Positions 35,704 through 47,600 of a stretch of DNA of 64,000 nt are shown here, piece after piece. A program made the position numbers and the translations under genes. Every line of letters starts with the position of its first letter. Position 1 is the first letter of the stretch. Source of the stretch: Siphonodentalium dalli (Eukaryota > Mollusca > Scaphopoda > Gadilida > Siphonodentaliidae); NCBI GenBank assembly GCA_032622095.1, contig CP136068.1, forward strand, positions 135,169,989-135,233,988, in the 5' to 3' direction. The notes below the pieces were generated by a model, which worked only from the letters and a program-made list of their open reading frames with translations, searched no databases and was not told the origin of the DNA.

Positions 35704-36111
35704 ACAACAGATAGAAAAACACCTTCGGATTCCCATTAATTCAATTGTAGGGATATTCATATAAGCTCTTGAACAAAACATTGAAACTTATTTTCTTAAC
35801 ATCACTACAAATGAACTATTGGGAATCAAGTAACTACCCATCAGGGAGTATCCAGTTATCTAAGAGTAATTAACCCTTTCAATGATGGGAGCTGGTGCAG
35901 CATTAAAGATCCTGTGCCAGTCCATTCTCTTATATATGTGAGTCTCGCATATATGAGAATGAACTGGCTTACAAGGTCAAGGTAAATATTGTTACGCCAA
36001 TGTATTCTCTTATATATGTGAGGCTCTCTATGGCAGCCTCTCATATATAAGAGAATGCATTGGCACAAGGTTTTCGCAAAATTCAGGAACCTCCCGTCAT
36101 GAAAGAGTTAA
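35704..36111 (+). mobile_element. P repeat plus family C MITE, copy 12
   Basis: P (35704-35869) runs from 'acaacagatagaaaaacacc' to 'ccagttatctaagagtaa'. It is followed directly by a complete family C element (35870-36111). The same pair in the same order occurs at 49788-50204. Confidence 0.75.
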
Positions 36112-36621
36112 AAGCTTTGTATCAACATCAGGGGTGATAACTTCCACAAAGGGCACATTTTTAGTTAGAGGTGAGGCATAAAAGCTAAATAGGCCAAAAA
36201 TGTTTGTAAGCAAACAACACTTTTAGCCCTTTATATATAATAAGGATTAAGGATGTACAAATAATATTTGCTTTTAAATTTCTCCCAGTATCGAAATAGG
36301 TAGATAAATACTTCTAATACCTTTCTACGAACATTATATGGCCCAGAAAGATGCATTGAAGTCATAAAAAATACAACTTTGAACACAATGTTTGGGTCCC
36401 AAACAAAAAACAGCATTCCATGTTTAGTCTATTCCTGATATTGTAGAAATAAACAGCATTTGTTTCACTAATATGTGTGAAAAATGGCTGTGACCATGGA
36501 CAGTATTTTTCAGAGCATATGAAGTCGGTATATCAATATTTTGTGTATTTTCAACCTATCTTATACCTGCTTCCAAATTATGTAGACAGAATTAGGAAGC
36601 TCGATTGAATCATGTCCATTG
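36112..36621. other. Intergenic stretch without recognised feature
   Basis: AT-rich; no repeat or exon-like frame assigned. Confidence 0.4.
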
Positions 36622-37092
36622 AAGGTCCATTTAATTTTCGAGTCACCAATTATTTTTTTTATAGTGCCTTGATATACGGTTTTAATAACAATCTGTGCAA
36701 TAAAATATGATTAAAAACTATAATTCATCACCATTTGAAACCTCTGTGTCTCAGAAGTTGCCTGTAGAGTAATAGAAAATAGCTGAAATCATAGAAACAT
36801 TTCACCCATTGCAGCTCCCAGAATGCAACAGAAATCAAACTAGAAATTTATTTTCAATGGAAGGGGAATAACTCTATATCTTTAAGATACAGAGTTATTC
36901 CCCTTCCATTGAAAATAATGAAACTTGAGCACAGAACACACGTCGGTATCTGAACAAAAACAACATGTTCACAGTTTATTACACTGAATAAGTTAATAAT
37001 ACAATGTTTTGGAGCTTCCTCTTTCAAATGATATATTATATGGCATATATTTTATATAAACTGATCTGGGGGTTCGAAAATTAAGTGGGCCT
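36622..37092. mobile_element. Family L element, copy 2
   Basis: It ends 'tcgaaaattaagtgggcct' followed by TTAA; the left end is 'aaggtccatttaattttcg'. The inner hairpin 'tcaatggaaggggaataact' is intact. It lacks the 5S-like insert found in copy 1. Confidence 0.75.
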
Positions 37093-37147
37093 TTAATGCT
37101 AATTTATGGAGATTGAAATGGCCCTCTTGCAGAGGGCAGGAGGGTCA

Positions 37148-37262
37148 AGTGTCTGTCGTCTGCTTTTTTTACCTGAATATTCCTCCAAATGTATAATAGA
37201 CCATACCAATGTATACTTTTATAGCTGAATTGGAGAATACATTCAGTACGGAAATGGTTTAT
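37148..37262 (-). mobile_element. Family D MITE fragment
   Basis: Only the 'ctgtcgtctgc' to 'acattcagtacggaaatgg' part remains, without the hairpin. Confidence 0.6.
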
Positions 37263-37267
37263 AAAAT

Positions 37268-37560
37268 TGGTACACAGGGGTCATCTGACCATGGGAATAT
37301 CATGGGATAGGCACCTTTGACCTCAAATGACTTAAAGGAGAATTAATATTATTAGCTCAGAAGATATGTGGGGAAAATTGACACACAGAGGTAATTTGAC
37401 ATGGGGAATGTCATGGGATAGGTGCTGTTGACCACAGATGACTTAAAGAGGCAGTAATAATTAGCAATAAAGAACGCTTATTATCAACTTAAAAGATAGA
37501 GGTAGCTTTATCTGGAGAGTGACATGTAATAGATGTTGTTTACGTCAGGTGACCAATAAT
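37268..37560. repeat. Diverged tandem repeat of about 115 bp
   Basis: 'catgggaatatcatgggatagg' is followed by 'acatggggaatgtcatggga' and a weaker third unit, each with a 'gatgacttaaag' segment. Confidence 0.55.
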
Positions 37561-37774
37561 TAATTTAAATGAGTTGAACGCCGCAGTCCTTCCCAGGAGA
37601 TGGCAGTGATTGCTCTCGCACCCGTACGTACTTGTAATTTTCAATTCACGGGTGCTAAAATTCGCACCCGTCCCTCTTCGCAAAATACCAATGGAGACTG
37701 TAATTGTTGGTTCAATATTGAACTATTTTAAGGTTTATGTAGATCCTTTACCATCTCAGTTCAACTATGGCATA

Positions 37775-38007
37775 TTAACCCTTTGAGTGCCAGGGGCTGA
37801 TCTCATCGGCCCTAAACCTACAAAATAAGTCTGTTAAAGAATATAAGAATAAATTATTAAAATTGTAAAAAAAAAAAACAATTGTTAGGCCAATGCATTC
37901 TCTTATATATGCGAGGCGACCTATGGTCGACTCGCATATATAAGAGAATGCATTGGCACAGGGTATATGGGTTGATACAAAAATCGACCTGGCACTGAAA
38001 GGGTTAA
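37775..38007 (-). mobile_element. Family B MITE, copy 6
   Basis: Full-length with TTAA on both sides and one perfect core hairpin. Confidence 0.85.
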
Positions 38008-38099
38008 AGTGTGACTAGACATAGGTCTATTCCACAATGACTTTTTGGTTGAGCAAAAACCCAACTTACAATTATAGTATGGGTGCCATATTACACCCG

Positions 38100-38193
38100 T
38101 CTTCTGCATTACGGGAGCAAATAAATGCTCTGCAACGGGCACTAATAATTTACTCATTCTTTACCCGAGCAACGCCGGGAACCCCAGCTAGTG
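38100..38193 (+). mobile_element. Helitron-like 3' terminus
   Basis: 'cccgagcaacgccggg' can form a short CCCG/CGGG stem and is followed by 'aaccccagCTAGT'. Helitrons end in a small hairpin plus CTRR before a T. No helicase frame is present. Confidence 0.4.
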
Positions 38194-38222
38194 GTACATA
38201 ATTTTATTTTTAAAATAACAGC

Positions 38223-38375
38223 ATGGACAGAGATTCTAAAATCATGGAAACAAGTGTTCACAAATTAATACTCTTACGCCTATTACTGAAAACATTCCAC
38301 CAGTTGATGTACAATGCCAAATTAGACTCCATTGAATTCCCACCAGTGATGCAGGAAATTGGTGTGAAGAAATGA
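38223..38375 (+). CDS. Possible 50-codon exon or small gene
   Basis: An ATG immediately after 'taaaataacagc' opens 50 codons ending TGA at 38373-38375. The residues (MDRDSKIMETSVHKLILLRL then LLKTFHQLMYNAKLDSIEF) look like an amphipathic helical protein and not like repeat-derived sequence. The AG before it could be an acceptor. I do not recognise it. It lies just after a Helitron-like end, so a captured gene piece is possible. Confidence 0.3.
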   Translation: MDRDSKIMETSVHKLILLRLLLKTFHQLMYNAKLDSIEFPPVMQEIGVKK

Positions 38376-39282
38376 CATACATTATTACGCCATCTTATGG
38401 TGTATATTGGCAATGGTATTTCGCCTGTCATAGGAGGTGATGGAATAAATGTGATTAAAAATGTACTCGGTATATTGCATACTTGTTTTTATTGTGGAGC
38501 TAACAAGTGGGAGAATAACATCACTGTCATCGCACGAACGAGCGAGGGGGTATATGTTATCTGCATGCAATGTCATTACATAATGAGTGAGGGGATATAT
38601 GCATAAGATCTCGGTTATTATCGATAAGGCCCATTGATAAGGGTTCCCATTCGATTTGTCTATGTCAGTTATTTATAATCAGTGTTATTCAAGGTGTCAC
38701 CAGCTTTTTATCAATGGCATTCGTGTATCGATGTAATGGGCATTGTACATCTACTGATGAACCTTTCAACCAATTGGAATGTATGCATCCTTTGTGAACA
38801 CATATTATACGTGACGCATGGTGTGAATATATTTCATAATTATCATAACTTTTCCAATTTTTTAAAATGTTTTCATATGCTTCATCACCAAGCACACACC
38901 ATATACATATACAAAAACAATTAAAGCTCCAATATATTTTATATATGCCTAATATTATGATATTGAGGGCTTTACCATTTCTGACTATGGTTTCTTGTTG
39001 TCCATGTGTGCCATTTTTAGTTATATGGTGGTTTTATGAGAGTAGCCAATTAGAAAATGTGGAAATCCTCTAAAGTAATTTTGACATGAAATAGAAAACA
39101 ATTCACTTTTATTTTTCATAAATAAATTGATAAATAGTTCAATTATAACAATATTCACAATTGTTGATGCTGAAAAAATTCCCCATCAAAAATATTCCAA
39201 ACATTACTGCTATCAAATTGATCATTCATCAGACATTTCACACGTAAGCTACTGATTTGAGTAACAACCAGTGACTGATGTA
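38376..39282. other. Intergenic stretch without recognised feature
   Basis: Apart from short AT-rich tracts, nothing was recognised. Confidence 0.4.
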
Positions 39283-39381
39283 GAGACTATTGAGAAATCG
39301 ACTCCTTAACCACAGCAGAATTATGGATAACTTTTCAGAATTTAGTCGGAAATATGGCTTGTTGCTCTCTTGGCATTACTG
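39283..39381. mobile_element. Family E MITE, deleted copy
   Basis: 'aatcgactccttaaccacag' to 'tggcattactg', with TA after it. One arm is largely missing. Confidence 0.7.
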
Positions 39382-39600
39382 TACCTACAGTTTTTTTTAA
39401 ATACATGAAATATCTCATTCATGTCTGGACAGAAATTTTTAATTTTCAAGAGCAGCTGCAAGCAGCGAGTGAAAATTCAATATTTCTTTCCAGACACAAA
39501 TGAGATGTTTTTAAATTTTGAAACAAAAACTGTAAGTCTTCTTTTATTATATGCACATTATTGATGCTCAAAGTTGCTAAATTGTGCGGCAATTTAACTT

Positions 39601-39887
39601 TTAACCCTTTCCGTGCCAGGGGCCGATCTCATCGGCCCTAATTTACGGTCTGTAAAATCGGCCCTAAAAAAATAAAAAACCTTCTTTTTTTTTTTTTAGA
39701 TTTAAAATAATTTATTAAAATTGTAAAAAATTGAAAGAAATAATAACAAATGATGAAAAATTGTTAGGCCAATGCATTCTCTTATATATGCGAGGCGACC
39801 TGTGGTCGACTCGCATATATAAGAGAATGCATTGGCACAGGGTATATGGGTTGATACAAAAATCGGACCTGGCACTCAAAGGGTTAA
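39601..39887 (-). mobile_element. Family B MITE, copy 7
   Basis: TTAA on both sides. It contains the longer 'gccctaatttacggtctgta' segment also seen in copies 1 and 3. One core hairpin. Confidence 0.85.
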
Positions 39888-40006
39888 TAGTCCAACAAAT
39901 TTATCAATACTCGGAAAGCAACATCTGGTAGATCCAAATGAAAATGGCGCTCGCATTCTTTTCAAAACTTATTGACCTGAAAAATGGAAAATTTAATTTG
40001 CATGGC

Positions 40007-40245
40007 TTAACCCTTCCATGACTGGAGCTTCCTGAAATTTTGCGAAAACCCTGTGCCAATGCATTCTCTTATATATATGCAAGTCTCCCATAGGGAGCCT
40101 CGCATATATAAGAGAAGGCATTGACCTAACAATATTTACCTTGACCTTATAAGCCAGTGCATTCTCTTATATATGCTATATCAGAATTCACTGGCACAGG
40201 TTCTTTAAAGCTGCACCAGCACAGCTCACATCATGAAAGGGTTAA
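40007..40245 (-). mobile_element. Family C MITE, copy 13
   Basis: TTAA on both sides: 'ttaacccttccatgactgg' to 'tcatgaaagggttaa'. The second hairpin is shortened. Confidence 0.8.
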
Positions 40246-40437
40246 TACATATAAAATACTCTCCATTACATGATTGAATCAATCATTAGTCTGTACTTCA
40301 GTCAGTCTGATGAACACTCGTATAATGCTGAAATGGCCCCAAAATAACGAATACTTTTAGTGAACATATAGGGTTGATATTCATCTGTGCAGCCATCTAA
40401 AGATAGTAATCTGATTTAATGTGGCAACTGTAGAATA

Positions 40438-40622
40438 TTAAACCTTTCATGATGAGAGCTACGCTGGTGCAGCATTAAACATCCTGTGCCAGTGCATCTC
40501 CCATAGGGAGCCTCGTATTTATAACAGAACCCACTGTCTTACAAGGTCATGGTCAATATTGTTAAGCCAATGTATTCTCTTATATATTTGACGCTCCCTG
40601 TCAGAATGCCTTGCACAGGAAA
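40438..40622 (+). mobile_element. Family C MITE, degraded copy 14
   Basis: Left end 'ttaaacctttcatgatgag'; hairpins broken by deletions; right end lost at 'gaatgccttgcacagg'. Confidence 0.6.
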
Positions 40623-40662
40623 ATATTCAGTCATTTGAAGTTACGCCAATAGCCCCAATGAC

Positions 40663-41110
40663 CAAGCCTGATTGTAGTGTGCCTGTCATTTGCAAATGAG
40701 GTCCCCAGAGGGTGAATTTAGTAATGCTATCCCGCATAGTGGTCTAGCATCACTAAATTCACCCTCTGGGGACCTCATTCTGCTTAGGCCTCATCTTCTC
40801 TGGAAAGTTTCTTTATTATAAAATTTCTATAGAAACTTCTTCACAAAGATTCTATTTCTTTTTTAGTTTAGTTTCTCTATGTCACCACATTGGCAGAAGA
40901 CACATTGAATAATCGAGGTTCCCAATGGGTGTACATCACAATATTCACTATTTGGGAACGTCAATCTGAGTCTATGTCTCCCATAGCAGATGAGGCTATG
41001 CAGAATGAGATCCCCAGAGGGTGAATTTGGTGATGGTAGCCCGCTGTGCGGGATAGCGTCACTAAATTCACCCTCTGGGGACCTCACTCTGCAAATGACA
41101 GGCACACTAA
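40663..41110. mobile_element. Family F MITE, copy 8 (two-hairpin form)
   Basis: It starts CAAGCCTGATTGTAG; both hairpins are present. It ends at 'acaggcacactaa' without the terminal CTTG. Confidence 0.75.
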
Positions 41111-41544
41111 ATGGGATATGTTGAATGATTAGTTAGTTGATTGGTTCTGGTGAGATTTACATTAGTTCACAGATGAATGAATGAGTGATTTTACTACTTA
41201 AAACGTAACACAATGAAATGAAATTCAGAATAAGGGTATGGATCACAGATAAGGGCCATCAAACTTGTTTGTCGTCAAAAATCAAAATCATGAAGACTGC
41301 CATAGATACAATCTTATTGATGTATCATATAGAAAATTTTGTATCGTTCTGAAATCAAGATTAACCATTAAATTCTCTTTTCCATGAAGAAATTGTTATC
41401 CACAGAGATGGGCTATTTGCACTGAATCTGTGGTCAAGTTTATACAGATATAATCACAGCCATACTTTGTTGACTTCGCTCAATCACCTGAAAAATAAAT
41501 ATATATTTATCTTACAATTTAGTTATTTTTCCTCAAATACACAG

Positions 41545-41643
41545 AAATGCCCAGGCGGTTTCCGATCTTGTATCCTACAACAAGCCGCATCCTGGATGGC
41601 AATAATGACAGCGCACGAGTTGTGGAGAGACTCACTTCGTTTG
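41545..41643 (+). pseudogene. Possible exon fragment cut by a family A MITE
   Basis: After a pyrimidine-rich stretch and 'caaatacacag', a frame from ATG 41547 reads MPRRFPILYPTTSRILDGNN and continues to the TTAA at 41644, where the MITE begins. A second frame also looks protein-like, so the frame is uncertain. With the element removed, the first frame would stop within a few codons. No homology recognised. Confidence 0.25.
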
Positions 41644-42038
41644 TTAACCCTTTACCCAACAAACCGGCCAAAACCGGCCAAATAAAGCTTCAACAGCCTA
41701 AAATATCTTCCGTCTGTCTCAATAGAACCATACAAATATGGATATCATTGGAACCGGCTCCTTGACCACATTGTGATACAGTTATGCCCTGTGCCAATGC
41801 ATTCTCTTATATATGCGAGTCGACCATAGGTCGCCTCGCATATATAAGAGAATGCATTGGCCTAAAAAATATCTTTTTTAACACTTTTTACCATTTTTTC
41901 TTACATTCTTTAACAATTTTATCATTTTTAATGTGTTAAGCCAATGCATTCTCTTATATATGCGAGGCGACCTATGGTCGACTCGCATATATAAGAGAAT
42001 GCATTGGCACAGGGCCGTTCTGTTGGGTAAAGGGTTAA
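41644..42038 (+). mobile_element. Family A MITE, copy 6 (two-hairpin form)
   Basis: Full-length with TTAA on both sides, nearly identical to copies 2, 3, 5 and 9. Confidence 0.9.
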
Positions 42039-42447
42039 CAAAATATGATTAAGCAGCCATTAGTCTTAATAATTTCACGTGATCGGGCTACAACATCTAT
42101 TATATCCATTCAATTGAGTCGTTTGCGATGACAATACTGAAAACACTAATAAAATTGGTTGTATATTTCACAAAAATTTATTGTTTTGATTCAGTGCATA
42201 TGATAATTCGGATCTATTTTGACACACTTAAACGTCGATGACGTCAATCTTGATAATAGCGATGCACCACGATATCAATTGTGCGGTGCATTAAATACTT
42301 ATATAAGCTCAACGACATAGTTCTCATAAGATACTACCTTTTACACGATAGCCTGTTGGGTGAATTATAATATAAACTGGCTATCATCACCATGTGTGTT
42401 TCCGAGATAGGTATTCAAGTCTCACTACCTTCTCTGTGCTGCGTATA

Positions 42448-42701
42448 CAGTAATGCCCTAAATAATTGACTCCTTAACAACAGCAGAATTATTGGTAATT
42501 TTTCAGGATTTAGTCAGAAATATGGCTTGTTGCCATTCATCGGAAAGCTCTCACTGAGAGCTTTCCAATGAATGGCAACAAGCCATATTTCCGACTGAGA
42601 GCTTTCCAATGAATGCCAACAAGACATATTTCCGACTAAATCCTGTAAAGTTACCCATAATTCTGCTGTGATTAAGGAGTCGAATATTTAGGGCATTACT
42701 G
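42448..42701. mobile_element. Family E fold-back MITE, copy 11
   Basis: CAGTAATGCCCTAAATAAT to 'gggcattactg'. The right half contains a duplicated 'catatttccgact...aatg' piece. Confidence 0.8.
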
Positions 42702-42931
42702 TTTATCTATTACATGCTTGTTCCTAGAATTACAGTGTTCCTGCTGTGCCATATTTACAAATCTGTATGACCCATATGTATGATGGGGGAAAAGAAGGGG
42801 GCACGCACTTGCCCCTCCTACCCTCCACCAACGTTGGCACAGATGGGTGCAAAGCTCCATTTGAATCTTCATAAAATAGCATGAAATATGTGCTAGAACA
42901 TATATTGCCCGGAAAGAAAATTATATCAATC

Positions 42932-43196
42932 TTAAGCCTTTCATGACGGGAGCTACGCTGGTGCAGCATTAAAGATCCTGTGCCAGTAAATTCTCTTATA
43001 TATATGCAATTCTCTCATAGGGAGCCTTGCATATATAAGAGAATGCACTGGCTTACAAGGTGAATGTCAATATTGTTAGGCCAATGCATTCTCTTATATA
43101 TGCGAGGCTCCCTATGGGAGACTCGCATATATAAGAGAATGCATTGGCACAGGGTTTTCGCAAAATTTCAGGAAACTCCAGTAAAGAAAGGGTTAA
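42932..43196 (+). mobile_element. Family C MITE, copy 15
   Basis: TTAA on both sides. The second hairpin is perfect with loop 'gctccctatgggagac'. Confidence 0.85.
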
Positions 43197-43223
43197 TATG
43201 AGCTTTGTTCTGTCAAGTGTTCT

Positions 43224-43423
43224 GTAACCCTTTATATACTAAATGGATTCTCCCACTCAGTTATAAAAGCATACATTGGAATTATCTTTTATTCATTTGG
43301 AGGGGTGTTCAGGAATAATGAGCAGACAACAGACAGACAAAAAGTTTGTTTTGTTGAACTTTTTACCTGAACATTTCCTAAGAGAACTACTCGTCAATGA
43401 GTAGTTAGTATAGAACAGGTTAA
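43224..43423 (+). mobile_element. Family D MITE, copy 6, internally deleted
   Basis: Ends 'taaccctttatatactaaa' and 'agtatagaacaggttaa'. One hairpin arm is deleted. Confidence 0.75.
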
Positions 43424-43636
43424 TTCTGCATGAGTACCAAAATTCTGCCTTTTCGGCATTTATTTGACTGAAAAAATGCTCTTTCTGAAGTTGTCCCAAT
43501 CACCCCCCCCCCCCCTCTGCCCTTGTTTGTTTATGTTTGTTTGTGCACCCCTGACTGTATGTTTGAAGATTTTCTTGTTGATATCATAATCATTTATATT
43601 TTGTGTTTCCATCAACTTTCTGTACAGAACGAGTTA

Positions 43637-44034
43637 AAGACGCATTATCAGAATTAATGCTCCTAAATTACTATTTCTTTGGCTTCGGGGGGTAAAAAAT
43701 ATTTGATTCGAGTCGAGGAACCCACCCATCAAAGCTCAGAGCGATCAGATATCAATTTTTGAAGTTTGTTATTTCTGGAGATGTGCAATTATTTGTGGCC
43801 CAGAAAAACGGAGAGTCTCGGACAAAATTGCTGATAAAGATGGATAACTCTAAAATCAAGTGGTAATACGGCCATATTTCATTGAACAAAATGTTGATAA
43901 ATAACACGTTTTGGGAAATTTGATACCATAGTTGACAGTGCTGCAATTAATTGATTCTGATAACTAAAGCGTATTTTGAAGAAATGTTGTTGTATCTTGA
44001 TGATATTGGGACCATCTGATTGGATTGAGTACCT
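43637..44034 (+). mobile_element. Family G MITE, copy 4, alternative left end
   Basis: TTAA on both sides. The left end reads AGACGCATTATCAGAATTAA instead of AGGTACTC; the right end GAGTACCT is normal. It shares this left end with copy 5 at 55741. Confidence 0.75.
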
Positions 44035-44093
44035 TTAAATATCATAATATAGGCTGATAAATAGGTATCAGGACATTGTTAAGCAAGATGCAT

Positions 44094-44506
44094 CAAGCCT
44101 GAAAATAGTGTGTCTGACATTTGCAGGATGAGGTCCTCAGAGGGTGAATTTAGTGACACCATCCCGCACGGCGGACTAGCTTCACCAAATTCACCCTCAG
44201 GGAACCTCATTCTGTTTAGGTGTCAACTGCTATGGGAGACCTAGAATTAGATTGAAGTTCCCCAATTGAAGTTGGTGATGTTCTTTTGCAAATTAAGGGA
44301 TACAGAAACTGAACAGAAGGAAAAAAGTAACTAAAAACAATGTTAATTTGAGACTATAGATACTTCCCGAAAGATGAGGCCTAAGCAGAATGAGGTTCCC
44401 AGAGGGTGAATTTGGAGATGCAAGCCTGCTGTGTGGGATAGCATCACTAAATTCACCCTCTGGGGAGCTCATTCTGCAAATGACACACAAACTATTTCCA
44501 GACTTG
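44094..44506. mobile_element. Family F MITE, copy 9, with perfect 8-bp duplication
   Basis: CAAGCCTGAAAATAG to 'ctatttccagacttg', flanked by AGATGCAT at 44086-44093 and 44507-44514. Two hairpins. Confidence 0.85.
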
Positions 44507-44544
44507 AGATGCATATAATAATCTATATTTATCTTTCTCCTACC

Positions 44545-44676
44545 TCACTTATTTGGTGGCATTTTGACAACTTTTCTATTTTTCATCGCACCTTTGTTAT
44601 CATCGAAATTAGCTAGAGGACCTCCTGTGAGTGTAGCCGGGGTGCTGTCCACGGCAATATTACGACTGCTAAATGT
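44545..44676 (-). CDS. CFAP69: CFAP69 terminal exon with stop codon
   Basis: Acceptor 'ttgttttcag', phase 0. It encodes TFSSRNIAVDSTPATLTGG, PLANFDDNKGAMK and a basic end KVVKMPPNK, then TGA at 44547-44545. VDSTPATLTGGPLA matches the vertebrate C-terminal motif. No clear AATAAA was seen immediately downstream. Confidence 0.9.
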   Translation of the reverse strand, partial: TFSSRNIAVDSTPATLTGGPLANFDDNKGAMKNRKVVKMPPNK

Positions 44677-47600
44677 CTGAAAACAAATTAAATAATTTGA
44701 AACAATGTGTTAGACATAGTCTTTAGCTGGAGCACATCAAATAAGTATGTAGGGGAGGGGTGCTGACTATAGTATGTAGGGAAGGGGTGCTGACTATAGT
44801 ATGTAGGGGAGGGGAGCTGACTATAGCGATACTCCAAATGCCGAACATCTGCAAGCAAATTGAGGGGGGGGGTAATTTATTATATACTGAATCATATATG
44901 TGACCCGCCATATCAAATCCAGTCGTAAGTCGGGATTTGTTTAACCCTGTGCCAATGCATTCTCTTATATATGCGAGTCGACCATAGGTCGCCTCGCATA
45001 TATAAGAGAATGCATTGGCCTAACAATTTTTTATCATGTTTTTTAAATAAATGTTTCTTACAATTTTTAGGACATAAAATAAAAAAACATCCATTACCCT
45101 GCAGGGAGCCCCACACATATATAGAAGCACTTAGAAGAGTGTTGTCTGCTCATGTTTGTCTGGGGCTCTGTATGGGTGAAATCATAAAATTGTTAAAGAA
45201 TACAAGAACAAATTATTAAAATTGTAAAAAATTGTTAGGCCAATGCATTCTCTTATATATGCGAGGCGACCTATGGTCGACTCGCATATATAAGAGAATG
45301 CATTGGCACAGGGTAAAAAAATATTGACTTCCGACTGGATTTGATATGGCGGGTCACATATAGGAAAAGGCGTTATTGAAAAGTGAGCCTTGTATGTACT
45401 ATACAACAGTTGTAGTATGGTCACTAAACAACTATAAACAATTCAAAGGGGCATTTAACACAATATTCCTTGTTAACAAATATCTGTCAGAACAGGAGGG
45501 GGTCGGGTCAGAATAGATATTTGTTCTAACTGAAAGGTCATCAGTTGCATTACTTTGAACAGAGATAAAGTGGCATATATATGAATGCTGCATTATAATG
45601 CTGAGAAATGCAAAATAAAAACCCTCAAACTCAGTCTGAGGGGAATAACTCTAGAGTCATTTAACAGTATTTATCTGATCAGACCAGTGAACAAGAATTG
45701 TTTGAGTGAAAACTAGTTTTATAAAATCACATTCAGAATGTAAGATTGATTTTCTCTTCTGTGCAATGTCCTGCTTATGACTCGAAAATGGAAAATCACC
45801 CAATAAGAAAATAAAATAAAAGGTCGCTGACCAAAATGTCCCCCTACGAAGGATTTGTGGGTTTCGGATCCCCATATTACAGAGTGTAGGAGGAATAGAT
45901 TACACCAATATGATACAAAGTGCATATTCACTAAATATGTTGCATATCTTCAATGTGTCGAGAAAGGGTCAATAACTCTAAAATAAAAAACATAAAACAT
46001 TTCTATGTCGAAAAATGGCAATAACTCCGACAAAATTACTCTGACTGAACTCAAAATACCAAGTGCGCAGTTTCCCATGCTGGTTGATATATGTGCCAAA
46101 TTAAAACAAGAGGTGGCATCAGAGATGCTGTGTCTCGTTTTCGGTGGCTTACCGCCGGTGGCTACCGCCAATTGGTGTGCATCAGTATCGGTAGACTAAT
46201 TAATAGGTAAAATCGAAAAATGACTAATTAAGGGCCATAACTCCATCAAATTTTATCGGGCCAGGCTGGTTTTCGAACTCGTCCGAAATATTCTTGGCAA
46301 GTATGTCTATTCCAAATTTTAAACAAATCGGAGGACGTTTGTTGAAGTTATCGCGCTAACGAGCTAAAAATTCACGAAAAATGACAAATTAAGGGCCATA
46401 ACTCTATCAAATTTTATTGGGCCAGGCTGGTTTTCAAACTCGTCCAGGATATTATTGGAAGACACTTATATACAAAATTTCAATCAAATCGGATAACGTT
46501 TGTTGAAGTTATCGCGCTAACAAGCTGAAAATTCGTGAAAAATGACTAATTAAGGGCAATAACTCTATCAAATTTTTTCGGACGAGGCCGGTTTTCGAAC
46601 TCATCCGAGATATTCTTGGGAGACACCTATATACCAAATTTCAATCAAATCGGATAACGTTTGTTGAAGTTATCGCGCTAACGAGCTGAAAATTCAAAGG
46701 GCCATAACTCTGTAATAATGTGCGGACGAACCCGATTTTTTGTCTGCAGCTTACGTGCATGGATATGTACTCACACACCAAATTTTTAATCCGTCAATAA
46801 ACGGTTGAGTTATAAGCAAAACACGCCGTCCGCCCGCCCGCCCACCGTCCCCCATCATACTATAAGTCGAGTTTTGGAAAAAAACTCGACTAAAAAACAA
46901 TTGACTGGAAAATCACGGAAGACAGTCTCGGACAAAAGATGCATCCCAGGATATACAATTCTATGTAAAAAAAAATGGCAATAACTCTGATCAAACTCAA
47001 AATCACAGGTGCGCAGGTTCCCATGATTGTTGATATATGTGCCAAGTTTTAAAAAAATTGACTAGAAAATGACAGAATACAAAGTTACGGACGGACGAGG
47101 GTCATTGCTATAGTCCTCCGACAGAATGAGTGCTTACCGTGGTATGAAGGAGTTCCACTTCTGTCTTATGGAATGTATCCCTACAAAAGAATAAATATCT
47201 TTATTAAAGATGCTCTATCATTTTATTATATCATTTTCAAGCCTGGAAATAGTGGTGTCTGACATTTGCAGAATGAGGTCCCCAGAGGGTGATGCTTGCC
47301 CACTGTGCTTAGGCCTCATCTTCTGGGAAGTATCTATAGTCTCAAATTAACATTGTTTTTAGTTACTTTTTCCCTTCTGTTCAGTTTCTAATTTGCAGAA
47401 GCTAAATTTCATAATCGAGGTTACTAATGGGTGAACTTCACCAACTTCAACTGGGGAACTTCAATCTGATGATAGGTCTCCAATAGCAGTTGAGGCCTAA
47501 GTAGAATGAGGTTCCCAGAGGGTGTATTTGGTGATGTAGCCCACCTTGCTGTATATCGTCACTAAATTCACCCTCTGGGGACCTCATTCTGCAAATGACA

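Noticed and set aside
46005-46199. 64-codon + strand frame at the start of the R repeat
   Set aside because: It consists of repeat units with 'ataactcc' motifs found in non-coding copies elsewhere.
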